Positions 11,911-22,756 of a DNA stretch of 64,000 nucleotides are shown here, piece after piece (position 1 is the first letter of the stretch; each line of letters starts with the position of its first letter). Location of the stretch: positions 62,001 to 126,000 of the forward strand of contig VIIQ02000177.1 of assembly GCA_007449985.2 (NCBI GenBank), given 5' to 3'. Origin of the DNA: Desmodesmus armatus. Lineage: Eukaryota; Chlorophyta; Chlorophyceae; Sphaeropleales; Scenedesmaceae. The notes under the pieces are model-generated. The model saw only the letters and a list, made by a program, of their open reading frames with translations. It made no database searches and was not told where the DNA came from. A program made the translations under genes and the position numbers.

Positions 11911-14393
11911 ATGCTGGCAGCATACAACCTGGGTGTAGCAGTCAACTACCGTGCCATCAGACAAGTGACCAGGGCCATGGGAAGCTACACATACCAGTCA
12001 GTAGGGCCTAGGGGAGGGCATGTAGCACCATCAGAACATGTGCATGCCTGAAGTGTGACAGAAGGCTGACGTGACAGCAGCTGCCCAGGAAAACAGCACG
12101 AGGGCACCTTGCACCCCACCAAAAAATCCGAGGGACCTTTCATCAGTGCACATGCACTCAATACTGTTGTTGCATGTGCTTTCAGGTGGCCAAGGCCAGC
12201 CCTCACTGTGGACACAGTCATAGGTAAGGATGCCATTTCCGCCCTGCATCTGTCACTGCAGTACTGACGCTACCCTTAATTTGCAGCTGCGGTCTACAGT
12301 AGTGGCCGCTGTGACTGGCAGAGGCGTGCAAGCAGTCGGTACAGCCGGCCCAGGGCGCATTTGTCACACGCCTGCTGTTGAGTTCCCTGCAGTGTCCCAA
12401 GCTACGGACGCAGCACCTTCCAAGGTCCTCCTTATCCAGCGCAAGCACCCTCCATGCAAGGTATGGGCAAGCCCTGGCTGGTCCTTTCATGGGGGGTGTG
12501 GGGGAGGGGGTTACAAGTAGATGCTTTCACTGCTGGGCGGTGCCCTCCACACTTTCTGTTTCTGCCACTATGACTACCGTATTGAGGTTACATCCTCAGC
12601 ACTGCCACCAGCTGTGTAAGGTAAGGGCAGCATGTGTTGCTCCAGCGCCCATATGGCCGCCCACATGATGTTGGCAACAGCACAACATTTTGTCAACCTC
12701 TAGTCAGCAATAGAGAGCAAGCACACCGATCTGTGCAGCCTACAGCACCCCTGAGACACAGCCTGATACAACTGCAGCTCATGGACAACCTGTAGCAACA
12801 GTTGGCATCCAGCTGGTGCCCACAAGCAGGACAACACCCAGGCTGCAGCTGCCTTCCCCTGAGCCACCTGCTGCAATGCAACTGCTACTGTTGCTGGCCT
12901 CATGCAGCAGCCCTGCTGTGAGCCACCTGATGCTGCACAGCAGGCTGACCATCAATGAACCACATGACATATATACTGACACTGCTGCATACAGCAGCCG
13001 CACACAGAAGGTGCACCATTAGTGAGCAACACCACATGTGCTGCTCCTGACACTGCTGCACACAGCAGCAGCGCGCAAAAGCCTGCAGCTGCACACAGCA
13101 GGTGCACCATCAATGCACCACGTAACACACACTTGATGCACTATCAATGCTCTTGATGGTTGTAACTCATGTTTTTTACAACACCACGTGTCTGCTCTTG
13201 ACACTGCTGCACACAGCAGCTGCACACAACAGCCTGCAGGGGTACCATCAGTGAGCCATACTCCTCATTGCGGCTGCCTTGACTGCCGTCTGCTTGCAGA
13301 GCCAGTACCAACAATGAGCCATACCACTCAACGCGGCTGCTGCTTTCACTGCCGTCTGCTTGCAGGGCCAGTGGGCGCTGCCTGGTGGGTTTGTAGATGA
13401 GAAGGAGCCGCTGTACCAGGCAGCAGCAAGGGAGCTGCAGGAGGAGACCTCAGTCAACCCAGCTGATGTGCAGCTCTTCCAGGTTAGGGTTAGTCATGAT
13501 CGTGACCTATGCTTGTGGTTCAACACAGCAAGACACACTTTCTCTGCCGGTTGCTACCCACACAGTAAAGAGGCGCACTGGACGTTGCAGATGAATGTTT
13601 ACACTTGGGCTGATGATGTGACAAGTTGAGCAGCCACGTGTGTGCAGGGAAAACACAGATTATACCCCCCCCCAATGCACACTGCGGCACCATGCAAGTC
13701 CAGCTGTTTCCTGGTGCTGCAGGTTGGGTCTTATGGTGACCCTGGCCGTGACCCCCGGGGTTGGACGGTCACAGTGGCGTATGCAGCAGTGGTGCCGAGC
13801 ACCGAGCTTGGGGTGAAAGCAGCTGTGAGTGCTGGCTCGTGATCATGGCACATGACCTGAATTCCTTATGTGTCTGTGCAGGCCAGCCGCCCATGCATCG
13901 TGATAGTTCACGTGGATCCACGATTCTTGCCATTTGGCGCTGTGCAGGCCTCTACCTGTCATGCCACAGCAGGGCCTCATCATCGTGCTTTGTCTGTCTT
14001 TGCTGTCAACAGGATGACGCAGCGGCGGCGCAGTGGTTCCCTGTTGCAGAGCCCCCGGCCTTGCGTTTGACCACAAGCTGATCATCAGGGAGGCATTTGC
14101 CACCCTGGCACAGCGGGCAGAGGTCAGGGACAACGGTGAGGTTGTGAGATTGGTGTGAGACTTGAGTGGTTCCTTGCTGAAGATGTCTTGTGGCTGGTGT
14201 GTAGGCTTGCTGATGACTCGCATCACCCTGAGATATGGTGGCCACATGACAGGCTGTCCGAGGTTGCGCGCTAACGCTGGGTCGCTCTGCCGTGTGCTTG
14301 TGTGCGCCTGCTTTGGATGCAGCTGCTATGGTGAAGCAACTGAAGGCTGGAGCTGATGCGCTGGAAGGCCCCTGGACGCCTCCCAGCGAGTAG
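11911..14393 (+). CDS. Nudix hydrolase, ADP-ribose pyrophosphatase-like (frameshifted)
   Basis: Nudix hydrolase resembling bacterial ADP-ribose pyrophosphatase and NrtR/NadM-type domains, which split nucleoside diphosphates linked to other groups. Exons: 11911-11996, 12186-12223, 12303-12460, 13366-13482, 13723-13824, 14013-14135, 14323-14393. Exon 1/2 joins YTYQ to WPRPALTVD, a typical start for this family. KVLLIQRKHPPCK leads into GQWALPGGF. The Nudix box has all catalytic Arg/Glu positions (REL-x-EE), but Ser replaces the usual Gly near its end. SYGDPGRDPRGW is the family's substrate-loop motif. In exon 6 the frame runs DDAAAAQWFPVAEPPA and then shifts: the family continuation (AFDHKLIIREAF) sits in another frame, so the literal product stops at 14081 after 189 aa instead of about 231. 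The frame is open and hydrophobic upstream of the ATG back to 11833, so the true start is uncertain. Confidence 0.8.
13248..13380 (+). repeat. duplicated acceptor of Nudix exon 4
   Basis: Two 66-bp units, each containing GAGCCATAC, CGGCTGC, then ACTGCCGTCTGCTTGCAG and a GCCAGT start. The second ends in the real acceptor (after 13365). The first has an equivalent acceptor after 13299 and would read SQYQQ then stop. The preceding part of intron 3 (about 12970-13245) is also built of diverged repeats around CACTGCTGCACACAGCAG. Confidence 0.75.
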
Positions 14394-14482
14394 TGTGCAG
14401 CTGACCTAGCTGACAGTTGTCAGCTGACAGGTCCCAGTGGGCCAAGTGGCAATCAGATGGTGGTCCGCTTCACGAACTTACT

Positions 14483-14487
14483 TGTAA
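14483..14487 (+). terminator. candidate TGTAA poly(A) signal of Nudix gene
   Basis: TGTAA lies 90 nt after the Nudix stop codon and 196 nt before the ZIP start. TGTAA is the usual poly(A) signal in volvocine and related green algae. The short space leaves little room for an alternative. Confidence 0.4.
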
Positions 14488-14682
14488 AGGAGGTTGCTGC
14501 ATGTTTCACATTCGCTTGGCACAGTCAGCTGCATCTATTGGTCACTTCGAAGCATACCTGCAGCCGCGCTGTGAAAACGTTCAGACAACGTCGCCGAGCG
14601 TCAAATACATATATAATATTCTGCGTTGGCTACAATCATCTGTGGCGTCCAATCTCCTTGAATCACGGCAGCACACAGCAAC

Positions 14683-17352
14683 ATGACACTGCTGCTTCAG
14701 CCACTGTTGTTGACGCTGCTGGGAGCAGCAGGCACGGGGCTAGGGGGCCTGCTGGTGGTGCTGCAGCCTCGGATGAGCTTTGTCAGACTTGGGGCCTTGC
14801 AGGTGTGCCACCTGGCTGGCAGCAGAGCAGCAAAGTCTAGTAGTAGCAGTTTACACCCCTGCCTACTGCTGTCAGGATTCATTGTGAGCTCTGCCATGAT
14901 GCAGTCAATCACTGCCAATGCCGCAATTCTGTCTCAGCGTCATATGCTTGAACAATACGTGGGACATTTCTGCAAATTGCTGTCCGCTGCAGGGTCTTGC
15001 AGCAGGTCTCATGCTCAGCATCAGCTTGATCGACCTGCTGCCTGAAGCAGCAGAGGAGATTGGCTTCATACCAGCAAACCTATGTTTCTATGCTGGGGTA
15101 CTGTTCTTTGCGGCAATCGTAGCATTGATACCAGAGCCAGATGCAGGCGCTGCAGCAAGCCCCTCCAGCATACAGCAGCCGCTGCTTGCAGGCAGCGACA
15201 AGCACCAGCGCAGCCAGTCACAGAGCCACACCAGCTTCACACCCCCAGCACACACAACTTTAGCAGCTGCGTCACCCTTACAGCACGTGCAGGATACCCC
15301 ATTGGCCAGCTCAGCACAGCCGGCGGGTTGGGCAGCAGCTGACGAGCATGCAGCTAGCTTGCGGCGCCGCAGCAACACAGCCAGGGCGCCAGCAGCAGCA
15401 GCTTTGGACAGGTCATGCCCGGGCTATATGCCTACTGACGGCATGCCAGCACAGCAGCCGCAGCCAGACCCCAGTAGCCCAGGGGCCAGCTCCTGTGGCG
15501 GGTCTACTGACCTGCAGGTGCTTCTAAATGAGGAGGCTGTAGCTGGCAGCGGCAGTAAAGAGGATGACGTGAAACACAGACGGCAGCTGCTGATGTCTGC
15601 ACTCGTCACAGCTGTCGGTATAGGTACGTGCTACCCTGCTCTTGAGCTTGAGTCGCCGAACTGCTGCGCTGGGGCAACAACTGGCAGTTGGCACTGCTAT
15701 GGCTGTGGGGGCTTGCTCAGCTATCATCCGTGTATGTTTGTTTCCCTGGCTACTTTCACTCTGATGTCTGGCTTGCATCGTACATGTTATTGTTGCAAGG
15801 GTTCATGTTGTTGCGGTTCAGGACTGCAGCAGAACGTGCTTGCAGTGCGACTTCCATGGTGCTGCTGTACCTGACAGTTGTTCCTATCTGCGCCTTTTCT
15901 GTCCTTGCCTGCCTGCCTGCAGCTCTGCACAACTTCCCAGGTGAGTTTGACGCTGTGCATGGCCTGGCAGAGAGGCATGAGGCTGCAGCTACGCTGCAGC
16001 TAGTATGATGTCATGTCTTGTGATTGCCATCTGGTCTATAACATGACAAGTGACTGGGAGCCGGTCACAGCCAGCAGCAAAGGCACGTGGGGTGGCCTGG
16101 CAGCAGCGAGCTCGCTCCAGTCAGCCAATGCTTGCTGCATGTGGTTGTTCGATTTCCTGGTGTGCTGGCCATGTCCGCTGACCATCTTGGGTTGGCTGCT
16201 GTTTCTGTTCTGCAGAGGGTATCGCGGTGCTCCTGGCTGCGCAGAAGTCTACAGCTGTTGGTGAGAGTGCTGCGGCTGTTGCAACAAGCTGATGAATGCA
16301 CCCATGTGTAGTCAGGCAGCAGGCATAGGCAGCACGTGGGAGGCTGTCGCAGCCTTGATGCAGCAGCAGCATGTCGCCTGACAGTGCAGAGGACTCATAT
16401 TGTGAGGAAGCCTGTGGAGGTGGTTTCAAGGATGCATGTGCTGAGCAATGCAAGGTGTAGGCAGCCCTTCTCCATAACCGTGCACACTGCTGCTGCTGTC
16501 GCTGCTGCTGCAGGAGTGAGCTTAGCATGCGCAATTGCCCTCCACAATATCCCTGAAGGTGTGTTCGAAGCACTTTGGGAGTTCTGTGCATGCATGTATG
16601 CATGCTTGCATGCAAGATTTGACTTGCTTTGGACAGCCCGTTGCACCATGAAGAGGGCAGTCCGGCAGCAGCTGCAATCTGCCTTCATCTGCAGAGCATC
16701 CAATCTGCAAGGGTACTCTTGTGCCCCTGCACTGTGCCATCAGCGATACTGCTCTACTCCGATACCCACGCACACCACAGACGAGGCCTGCACATCATCA
16801 GGCATTACGCCTTCAATGACTAACTCCCCTGCTTCTGCGCATGCCCCATAACGACATTTATGAAATGCAGGCGTGGCAGTGGCGCTGCCAGTTTACTTCG
16901 CCACCGGCAGCCGCTGGAAGATGGCAGTGCTGCCATTGCCGCAGACGAGACCTGTACATCACCACACACAACGCCCTCATAACTCACTCCCCTGCTTCTG
17001 CGTGTGCCCTGTTCGACTTGCAGGTGTGGCAGTGGCACTGCCAGTGTACTTCGCCACCGGTAGCCGCTGGAAGGGGCTGCAGACGGCGGTGCTGTCAGGG
17101 CTGGCAGAGCCCCTGGCTGTCATACTGCTGGGTGTAGCGCTGCCCTTCATGCAGCTGAACAAGCACGTTGTGGACGGCATGTTGGCGGCTGTGGGGGGCA
17201 TCATGGCCTTCCTGTCGTTCCATGAGCTGCTGCCGCTGGCACTGCAGCATGCGGGGAAGCCCCTGGCGATAATGTGCTTGTTTGCTGGGATGGGTTTGAT
17301 GTCGGTGACGCTCCATTACTTGAATGAGCATGTGTTGGCGGACCTGCACTAA
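14683..17352 (+). CDS. ZIP family metal transporter (ZTP29/ZupT-like)
   Basis: Eight-helix ZIP-type divalent metal (zinc/iron) importer of the ZupT/ZTP29 branch, 395 aa, six exons: 14683-14802, 14993-15623, 15923-15940, 16216-16260, 16514-16558, 17024-17352. The N-terminal helix is at about 3-25, the second helix (GLAAGLMLSISLIDLLPE) from 41, and the third ends at LIPEP. A low-complexity Ser/Ala/Gln/His loop of about 150 residues precedes helix 4. Helices 4 and 5 carry the paired metal-binding motifs ALHNFPEG (251-258) and ALHNIPEG (281-288). The C-terminal helices contain EPLAVILLG and SFHELLPLAL. Exon 3 is only 18 nt and encodes ALHNFP. All junctions are in phase. It follows the Nudix stop by 289 bp on the same strand. 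Membrane location (plasma membrane, ER or Golgi) cannot be told. Confidence 0.93.
16780..17075 (+). repeat. tandem copy of ZIP exon-6 start
   Basis: Two diverged copies of about 153 bp. Each has CACACCACAGACGAG- or GCAGACGAGACC-type sequence, then CTCCCCTGCTTCTGCG, an acceptor, and a stretch encoding GVAVALPVYFATGSRWK. The downstream copy is used in the gene model (acceptor after 17023). The upstream copy has its own acceptor after 16870. The distance is exactly 153 nt and the frame is open throughout, so use of the upstream acceptor would insert 51 residues in frame, repeating the start of the next helix. Confidence 0.85.
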
Positions 17353-18560
17353 AGCCATACAGTTTGAGGGTGTTGCTGTGGGCGTTGTCAGTTACATGTA
17401 TGAGTGCAGTTGAGTGGAGCTCCCGCATGGATACCATTCCTTTGCCTGATGACTTATGGGGTTGATGTGGTCTCCTGTCGCATGGGGTGCTGTTGAGAGG
17501 TGGTGCGGGCACTAGCCCTCACCACCTTGATGGTGATTGAGGGAGCTGAGCAAGCCCTCTTGAAGGTGTGTTGCTGATTTGGTCATGGGGTGGGGTACTG
17601 CAACCTCCACATAGCCACCAGGTGTGCTGCAACGAGTGCATTGTGCTTGGTTTTGTTTGACCCGTCACTGCATGTTGCCATCTTGTCTCAGTCTGCCAGG
17701 GCTATGTGCGTGTCAGTATTTGCCTGTGCAAGCTGTTGTGCATCCGCCAGCGCATGCTGGCAGCCTGTTATGCAGGCAGCACACGCGAGCACGCAGTGTC
17801 TGCGCATGCATTGTGCAGGACTCTTCTGGCGGGCGTCAGGCCCCATTGTGTGGTAGTGCCGTGCTGACGTTGGCACCCCATGGTTGAGTTCGCTCCTCGA
17901 CATTTCAGCGCAATGCTGGTAGTGTCATATTCCGCTTTTGGTTTTTCAGACTAGGGATGAGTGTGTGTTGCTGTGCGCTATGCATCAGGAGAGACAGGAC
18001 GATGTGCGGTGCGGCTGTCCCAAAGCATGCGCATGCATCGCTACACTGGGTGTCGATTGATTGCCGCGCAGAGTACACCAGCTCTACTACAGCGCTACTT
18101 CTGCGCTGTGACAAACGTGCACCATGTGAGGCTTAGCGCCTGATCTGCTGATGCAATAGCTATCACTTAGACAAGCTGAAAGTGTGTGGCTGAGCTCACT
18201 CTGCGCGCAGTGATGCATCCACGGCAACTGCTGGGGAGCCGGCCTATGCCACAGTAGCAGTTGTACTGTATCGGAAGTACCCCGTCATGTGTCCATCATG
18301 TGCCGGGGTCTGCGTGGCCTCTGTGTGTTGGCGCCTGTAGGGCTTCGTGTATGGCACGCGAGCTGTCGTATAACAGTGACTACATATCATGCGGTTCTGG
18401 TGGTGATCAACCTCGACAGATGAGGGATGGTCGCATCACATCATGTACAGGTGTGGCAGAGTGTGTGCGTTGGGTCTAGTGCCGCAGGTGATGGTGATGC
18501 AACCTCGTCTTTCTGTCAATCTGGTCATGCAGTACATGAGCAACAACTCCCTGGTAAGCA

Positions 18561-18680
18561 GATGTGCGCATGCTTGTGCTGACAGAGCAAGCTAATTTGG
18601 GATGTGCGCATGCTTGTGCTGACAGAGCAAGCTACTTTGGGATGTGCGCATGCTTGTGCTGACAGAGCAAGCTATTTTTG
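18561..18680 (+). repeat. 40-bp tandem repeat, three copies
   Basis: Units start at 18561, 18601 and 18641. Each begins GATGTGCGCATGCTTGTGCT and they differ by one to a few bases near their ends. No coding role is visible. Confidence 0.95.
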
Positions 18681-21420
18681 GTCAGCAGTCATAACTGACA
18701 TGCAGTAGCCTTCATAAGAACGATCCATTAGCAGCGGCGACTGTGATGGTGTGAGGCTTGAAAAACATGCAGGCCTGCCTAGGCTACTCGATACTGACAT
18801 GACAGGTTGCTGCGCACGGCACATCAACATCACCTATATCCCAGCGGCGGCACCCTGAGTCACGGCGGTTCCTCCTTGCGCGTCAGCCAGTCCCAGCTGC
18901 CTTGGTTACCTCGTACATTTCCATGCCAGCACTGCTGGCCCAACCTGATAGACAGTGCGATACCATCAACATACTCATTGTAGTGCATGTATGACCCTCA
19001 TACCAGCAACTGCCAGCAGGTGCAGAGCACAACCCTGAAGTCAGTTGCAAACGGCCCTCTAGGGCCCTCGAAGCATGGTGACTGCAACCCACCGACACGT
19101 TGGTGCAGGCTGTGGCCAGCACAAAGCCTCAAGTGCCGCGTGTTGCTGTGGGCGTCGCAAAATTAAGTTCAAACAGTGGCATTGTCATCAATCTGTATGG
19201 CATGTGGCTGCCACCACTGTATGCTACATGACCCACTACAAACATTGCGAACAGGTCAGCTTGTAACCTTGAATCCTCTATGCACCATGACTCTTGGTCC
19301 ATGAGTTCCCCTAGCTGCTGGTGGTCAGCACCAGCAAGCATCCAGCCATACACAAACACCCTTGCAGCTCACACCTCATGCTGGTGTGGAGATAGGCAGG
19401 CTCTCTCTTGCTCCCCTGCACGGCACCGGTCCTATCCGACAAGTGGCCACGACACTGCCGCCAATGAGCCTTTGAGAGGTTAGCTAGGGTGGCACACCTG
19501 ACACAGTGCCACACTTTGCCAGATCATGCCAGCGGCTCCAACTGTGGTGGCCGACACAGGGCAACTGTTTACTCTGCCTGAGAACTGCCTGAGAAGTCAG
19601 TATGCGCACAACATAAACGGTCATCCCAGGGCAGCCGGCAGTCTCAGTACCACCCAGGAAACCTCCGTACCAACCAAACCCCTGCACTTTCACATGCAAG
19701 CTACAGACTTCACTGATACGATAGAGTGGAGGCTGCAATCTGTCATATTTAGGAGGGCTCCTTTGGGCCAGTAGCATTAACCACATGCGTCACATCAATT
19801 TAACCACACTGACGCAAGGGAAGACGTGCTATCTCAAACCATCAACCAAGCAGGCTTGCAAGGCCCCTCTGCACTTGTAGTCTGCACAAATAACCTGAAA
19901 ATCCCACAAGGAAGGCAAAGGACTAACTTCAGCAGGCAACTGGAGCACCCCTCACATTGCAGCGCTACCAGCAGTGGGCTGCAACGCTCAATGCAATCAT
20001 GCCAAGCACTACCGCGGCACATAAACAATAGCCAACCGCGTTCGTCTTGTCAACTAGACAACCGTCATGTTGGTAGGGGTTGCACAGATGACTCCAACCA
20101 ATTGCAGTGTGTCTGATTGCCGACACACATGCCCTACCAGGCCCTATATAACTCCTCAGGGCCACAACACGACAACATAACACTGGTGTGGCTGCTCAAA
20201 CCAGATTCAAATCCAGGGTGAAAAGAGCCAACCGACCCTTGCCACCCTCAAGTTCAAAGGTAGCAGCTGACGGTGCCACATGGTTACTCTTGTGCAGCCC
20301 GTGACACCAATCCAGAAGCAACCCTGTTGTTGCAGACGGTCAGCCGCAGCTTGCTATACGCGTCAGTTGGGTGTACAGGACAGCCCTGCACGCCGGGCCG
20401 GCCGCCGTCATACAACAGTGGTGGTTTGCTTGCTACATTTCGCGCATTTCACAGGCACCCAGTGCCTCACTTCAACGAGCAACCGCCGGGCCAACTGAGG
20501 CCTGCAAGCCCAAAATAGAAAGTAAGACACCACCAAATCCAACAGATCTAGACTCCTGGTGAACAAATAAGAAACCCAGCATGGCAGCCTGGCATCCCTA
20601 CCAGCCATGCATGTCTACCAGCACTGCACGTCGTTTTGAAAGGGCTGTTTGGGAATCATTCACTGCATGAAGTTCATGCAACACAACATTCCAAAACACT
20701 CGACGACCCACTACCCCAACCGCACACCTCAACAGAACAAAGAAAAATCATCAAGAAGCCCCTGAAACAGCAGGCTGTTGGCAGCAGCAGAGCTCTAGGT
20801 TGTTTGCCAGCTGCTAGTGATTTGTGCTGCAAGCACAGCCTGTGGCACACATACATGCAGCCTCTCTGTGCGCTAGCAATAGCGCCAAGCTGCACTTCAA
20901 GCTACGCGTAGCAGCCTGAAACGGTAAACAGCGCTGTGCCTGTCAGCTGGCATCCTTGCACGTCATGCATTTGTTAGGAGGCAACTGTATACAGCCCGCG
21001 CTCACCTACAAAAAAAGAGAGACCAAGTGCCGGATCAATGAGCCGCTCATTGATTTGCTGAGGCTCAGCATCCCTTCAAAAGGGTTGCCCGGCAGCCAAA
21101 GTCAACTGCTAGGAGGCTGCGGAACCTCCAAAACGTCCCATCAAAAAAACAACCCCCCCCTGCAAGCATTGGTACAGTCGAATCCCTCGCGCAGCGCAGC
21201 ACAGCAAAGCGCAGCACAGAACAGAACAAGGGTGCAGGCGTTGATACAGTCGAATTCCTTGCGCAGCGCAACACAGCACACCCCTGCACCACAACATAAG
21301 CTTCAGCTGAACTGCAACAGATCAGCAACTGCCCATGTGTGTTGCTGCAATCACCTGCTGCCTGCTGTTTCGATGCTAGATGCTGAAAGAAGATGGAACT
21401 GTCAGCGATCACAGCCAAGC

Positions 21421-21985
21421 AGATGCACTGCACCTAGTGTGCATGCAACCTGACATGGCGCTCAGCAGCGTGCTGGGAGATACATCAAGCCAACAACACC
21501 AAACTTTCCTGCGCATGCACACCACTTGCCATGTCTTGCACTTTTCAAGGTGTACTTGAGAGCAAATCAGCCTGTGCAAGTTGCAGGCAGTTCCTCCACC
21601 AATGCAACTAAGCAGATGCACTGCACCTAGTGTGCATGCAACTTAGAAAGGCACTCAGCAGCGTGCTGGAAGGTGCACCAAGTCAACAACAACACCAAAC
21701 CCCTGCGCATGCACACCACTTGCCATGTCTTGCACTTTTCAAGATGTATATGAGAGCAAATCAGCCTGTGCAAGCTGCAGGCAATTCGTCCACCAATGCA
21801 ACTACGCAGATGCACTGCACCTAGTGTGCATGCAACTTAGAAGGCACTCAGCAGCGTGCTGTGGGGTACACCAAGTCAACAACAACACCAAACTTCCCTG
21901 CGCATACACCACTACCAACCAGGTCCTGCACTCCTGCAGGTGTGCATGAAAGCAAGTCAGCCTGTGCAAGCTGCAGGCAATCCTT
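21421..21985 (+). repeat. 193-194-bp tandem repeat, three copies
   Basis: Units start at 21421, 21614 and 21808 with AGATGCACTGCACCTAGTG. Shared internal blocks include CAGCAGCGTGCTG, CATGTCTTGCACTTTTCAAG and CAGCCTGTGCAAG. The third copy is the most diverged. The period is close to nucleosome-repeat length, but there is no coding potential. It looks like a small satellite seed. Confidence 0.9.
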
Positions 21986-22756
21986 TCGAATTTTCAAATA
22001 GGATTCTATAGAAACTAGCCACAAGTAGACCGGTGCTCAGCACACTTGAGGAGTGACACAGTCAGCAGACTGCCCTCACTTTAGCAGCCCATGCATCACG
22101 TCAACCATCTGGCACGGATCTGCAAGCCTAGGGTTCATGCAGATTGCGCAGGAGTCTGCCCAACAACCAATCTTCAGCACAGCCTATGGCTTCATGCCGA
22201 GGTTTCAAACCTGTGAAACCCACATGCATCTGCACGAAGAAACATCACAATCGTGTAACATACATTGCAGCAGGATGGTGGAACTCCAAACAAGGAGGAA
22301 TGTGGAACAAGGAAGGTGATGAATGTGTGCGCCACACAGTCTGTCAACATGCACACAGCCCCCTTGCACAAACCCTCACAGGCAACCCCATCTTGAAAAG
22401 CAGGGCCTCCTCTCCCTCTAGTAATCCCTGAAGTGCATAATGGTTAGTCATTCATTATGAAATCCCAGGCACAAAGCACTGCAGGCATCCATGCCAGGCA
22501 ATGCCTGGTCGGGCCGTGCCCTGCCGAGCCAAATTGCTAACCCATACTCTATTACAGAAGCAGAAACCACAGCACACAGCAACCGCTGCAGCTGGCACAC
22601 TTGCGGATTGCTTGCCGCGATCGCTGCACACACGCCGCTGCCATGTGCATGGCATAGTGCATGGAGTCCAATCACATCAGCAGGGGAAGGCGGTGACAGC
22701 AGCTGTATGTCTGGCACCCAGTGCAGTAGCGCGTTGTTTCACAAGTGCGGCACGAC

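Larger units (their letters stand above)
17353..22756. other. gene-poor interval between ZIP and SBP1
   Basis: 5.4 kb without a recognisable gene. It contains the 3' ends of two convergent genes, a 40-bp triple repeat (18561-18680), a partial duplication around 21165-21290 that includes ATACAGTCGAAT twice, and a three-copy 194-bp repeat (21421-21985). Open frames here lack family resemblance. Confidence 0.4.

Noticed and set aside
18561..18680. CRISPR-like array
   Set aside because: Direct tandem repeat without unique spacers, in a eukaryotic genome.
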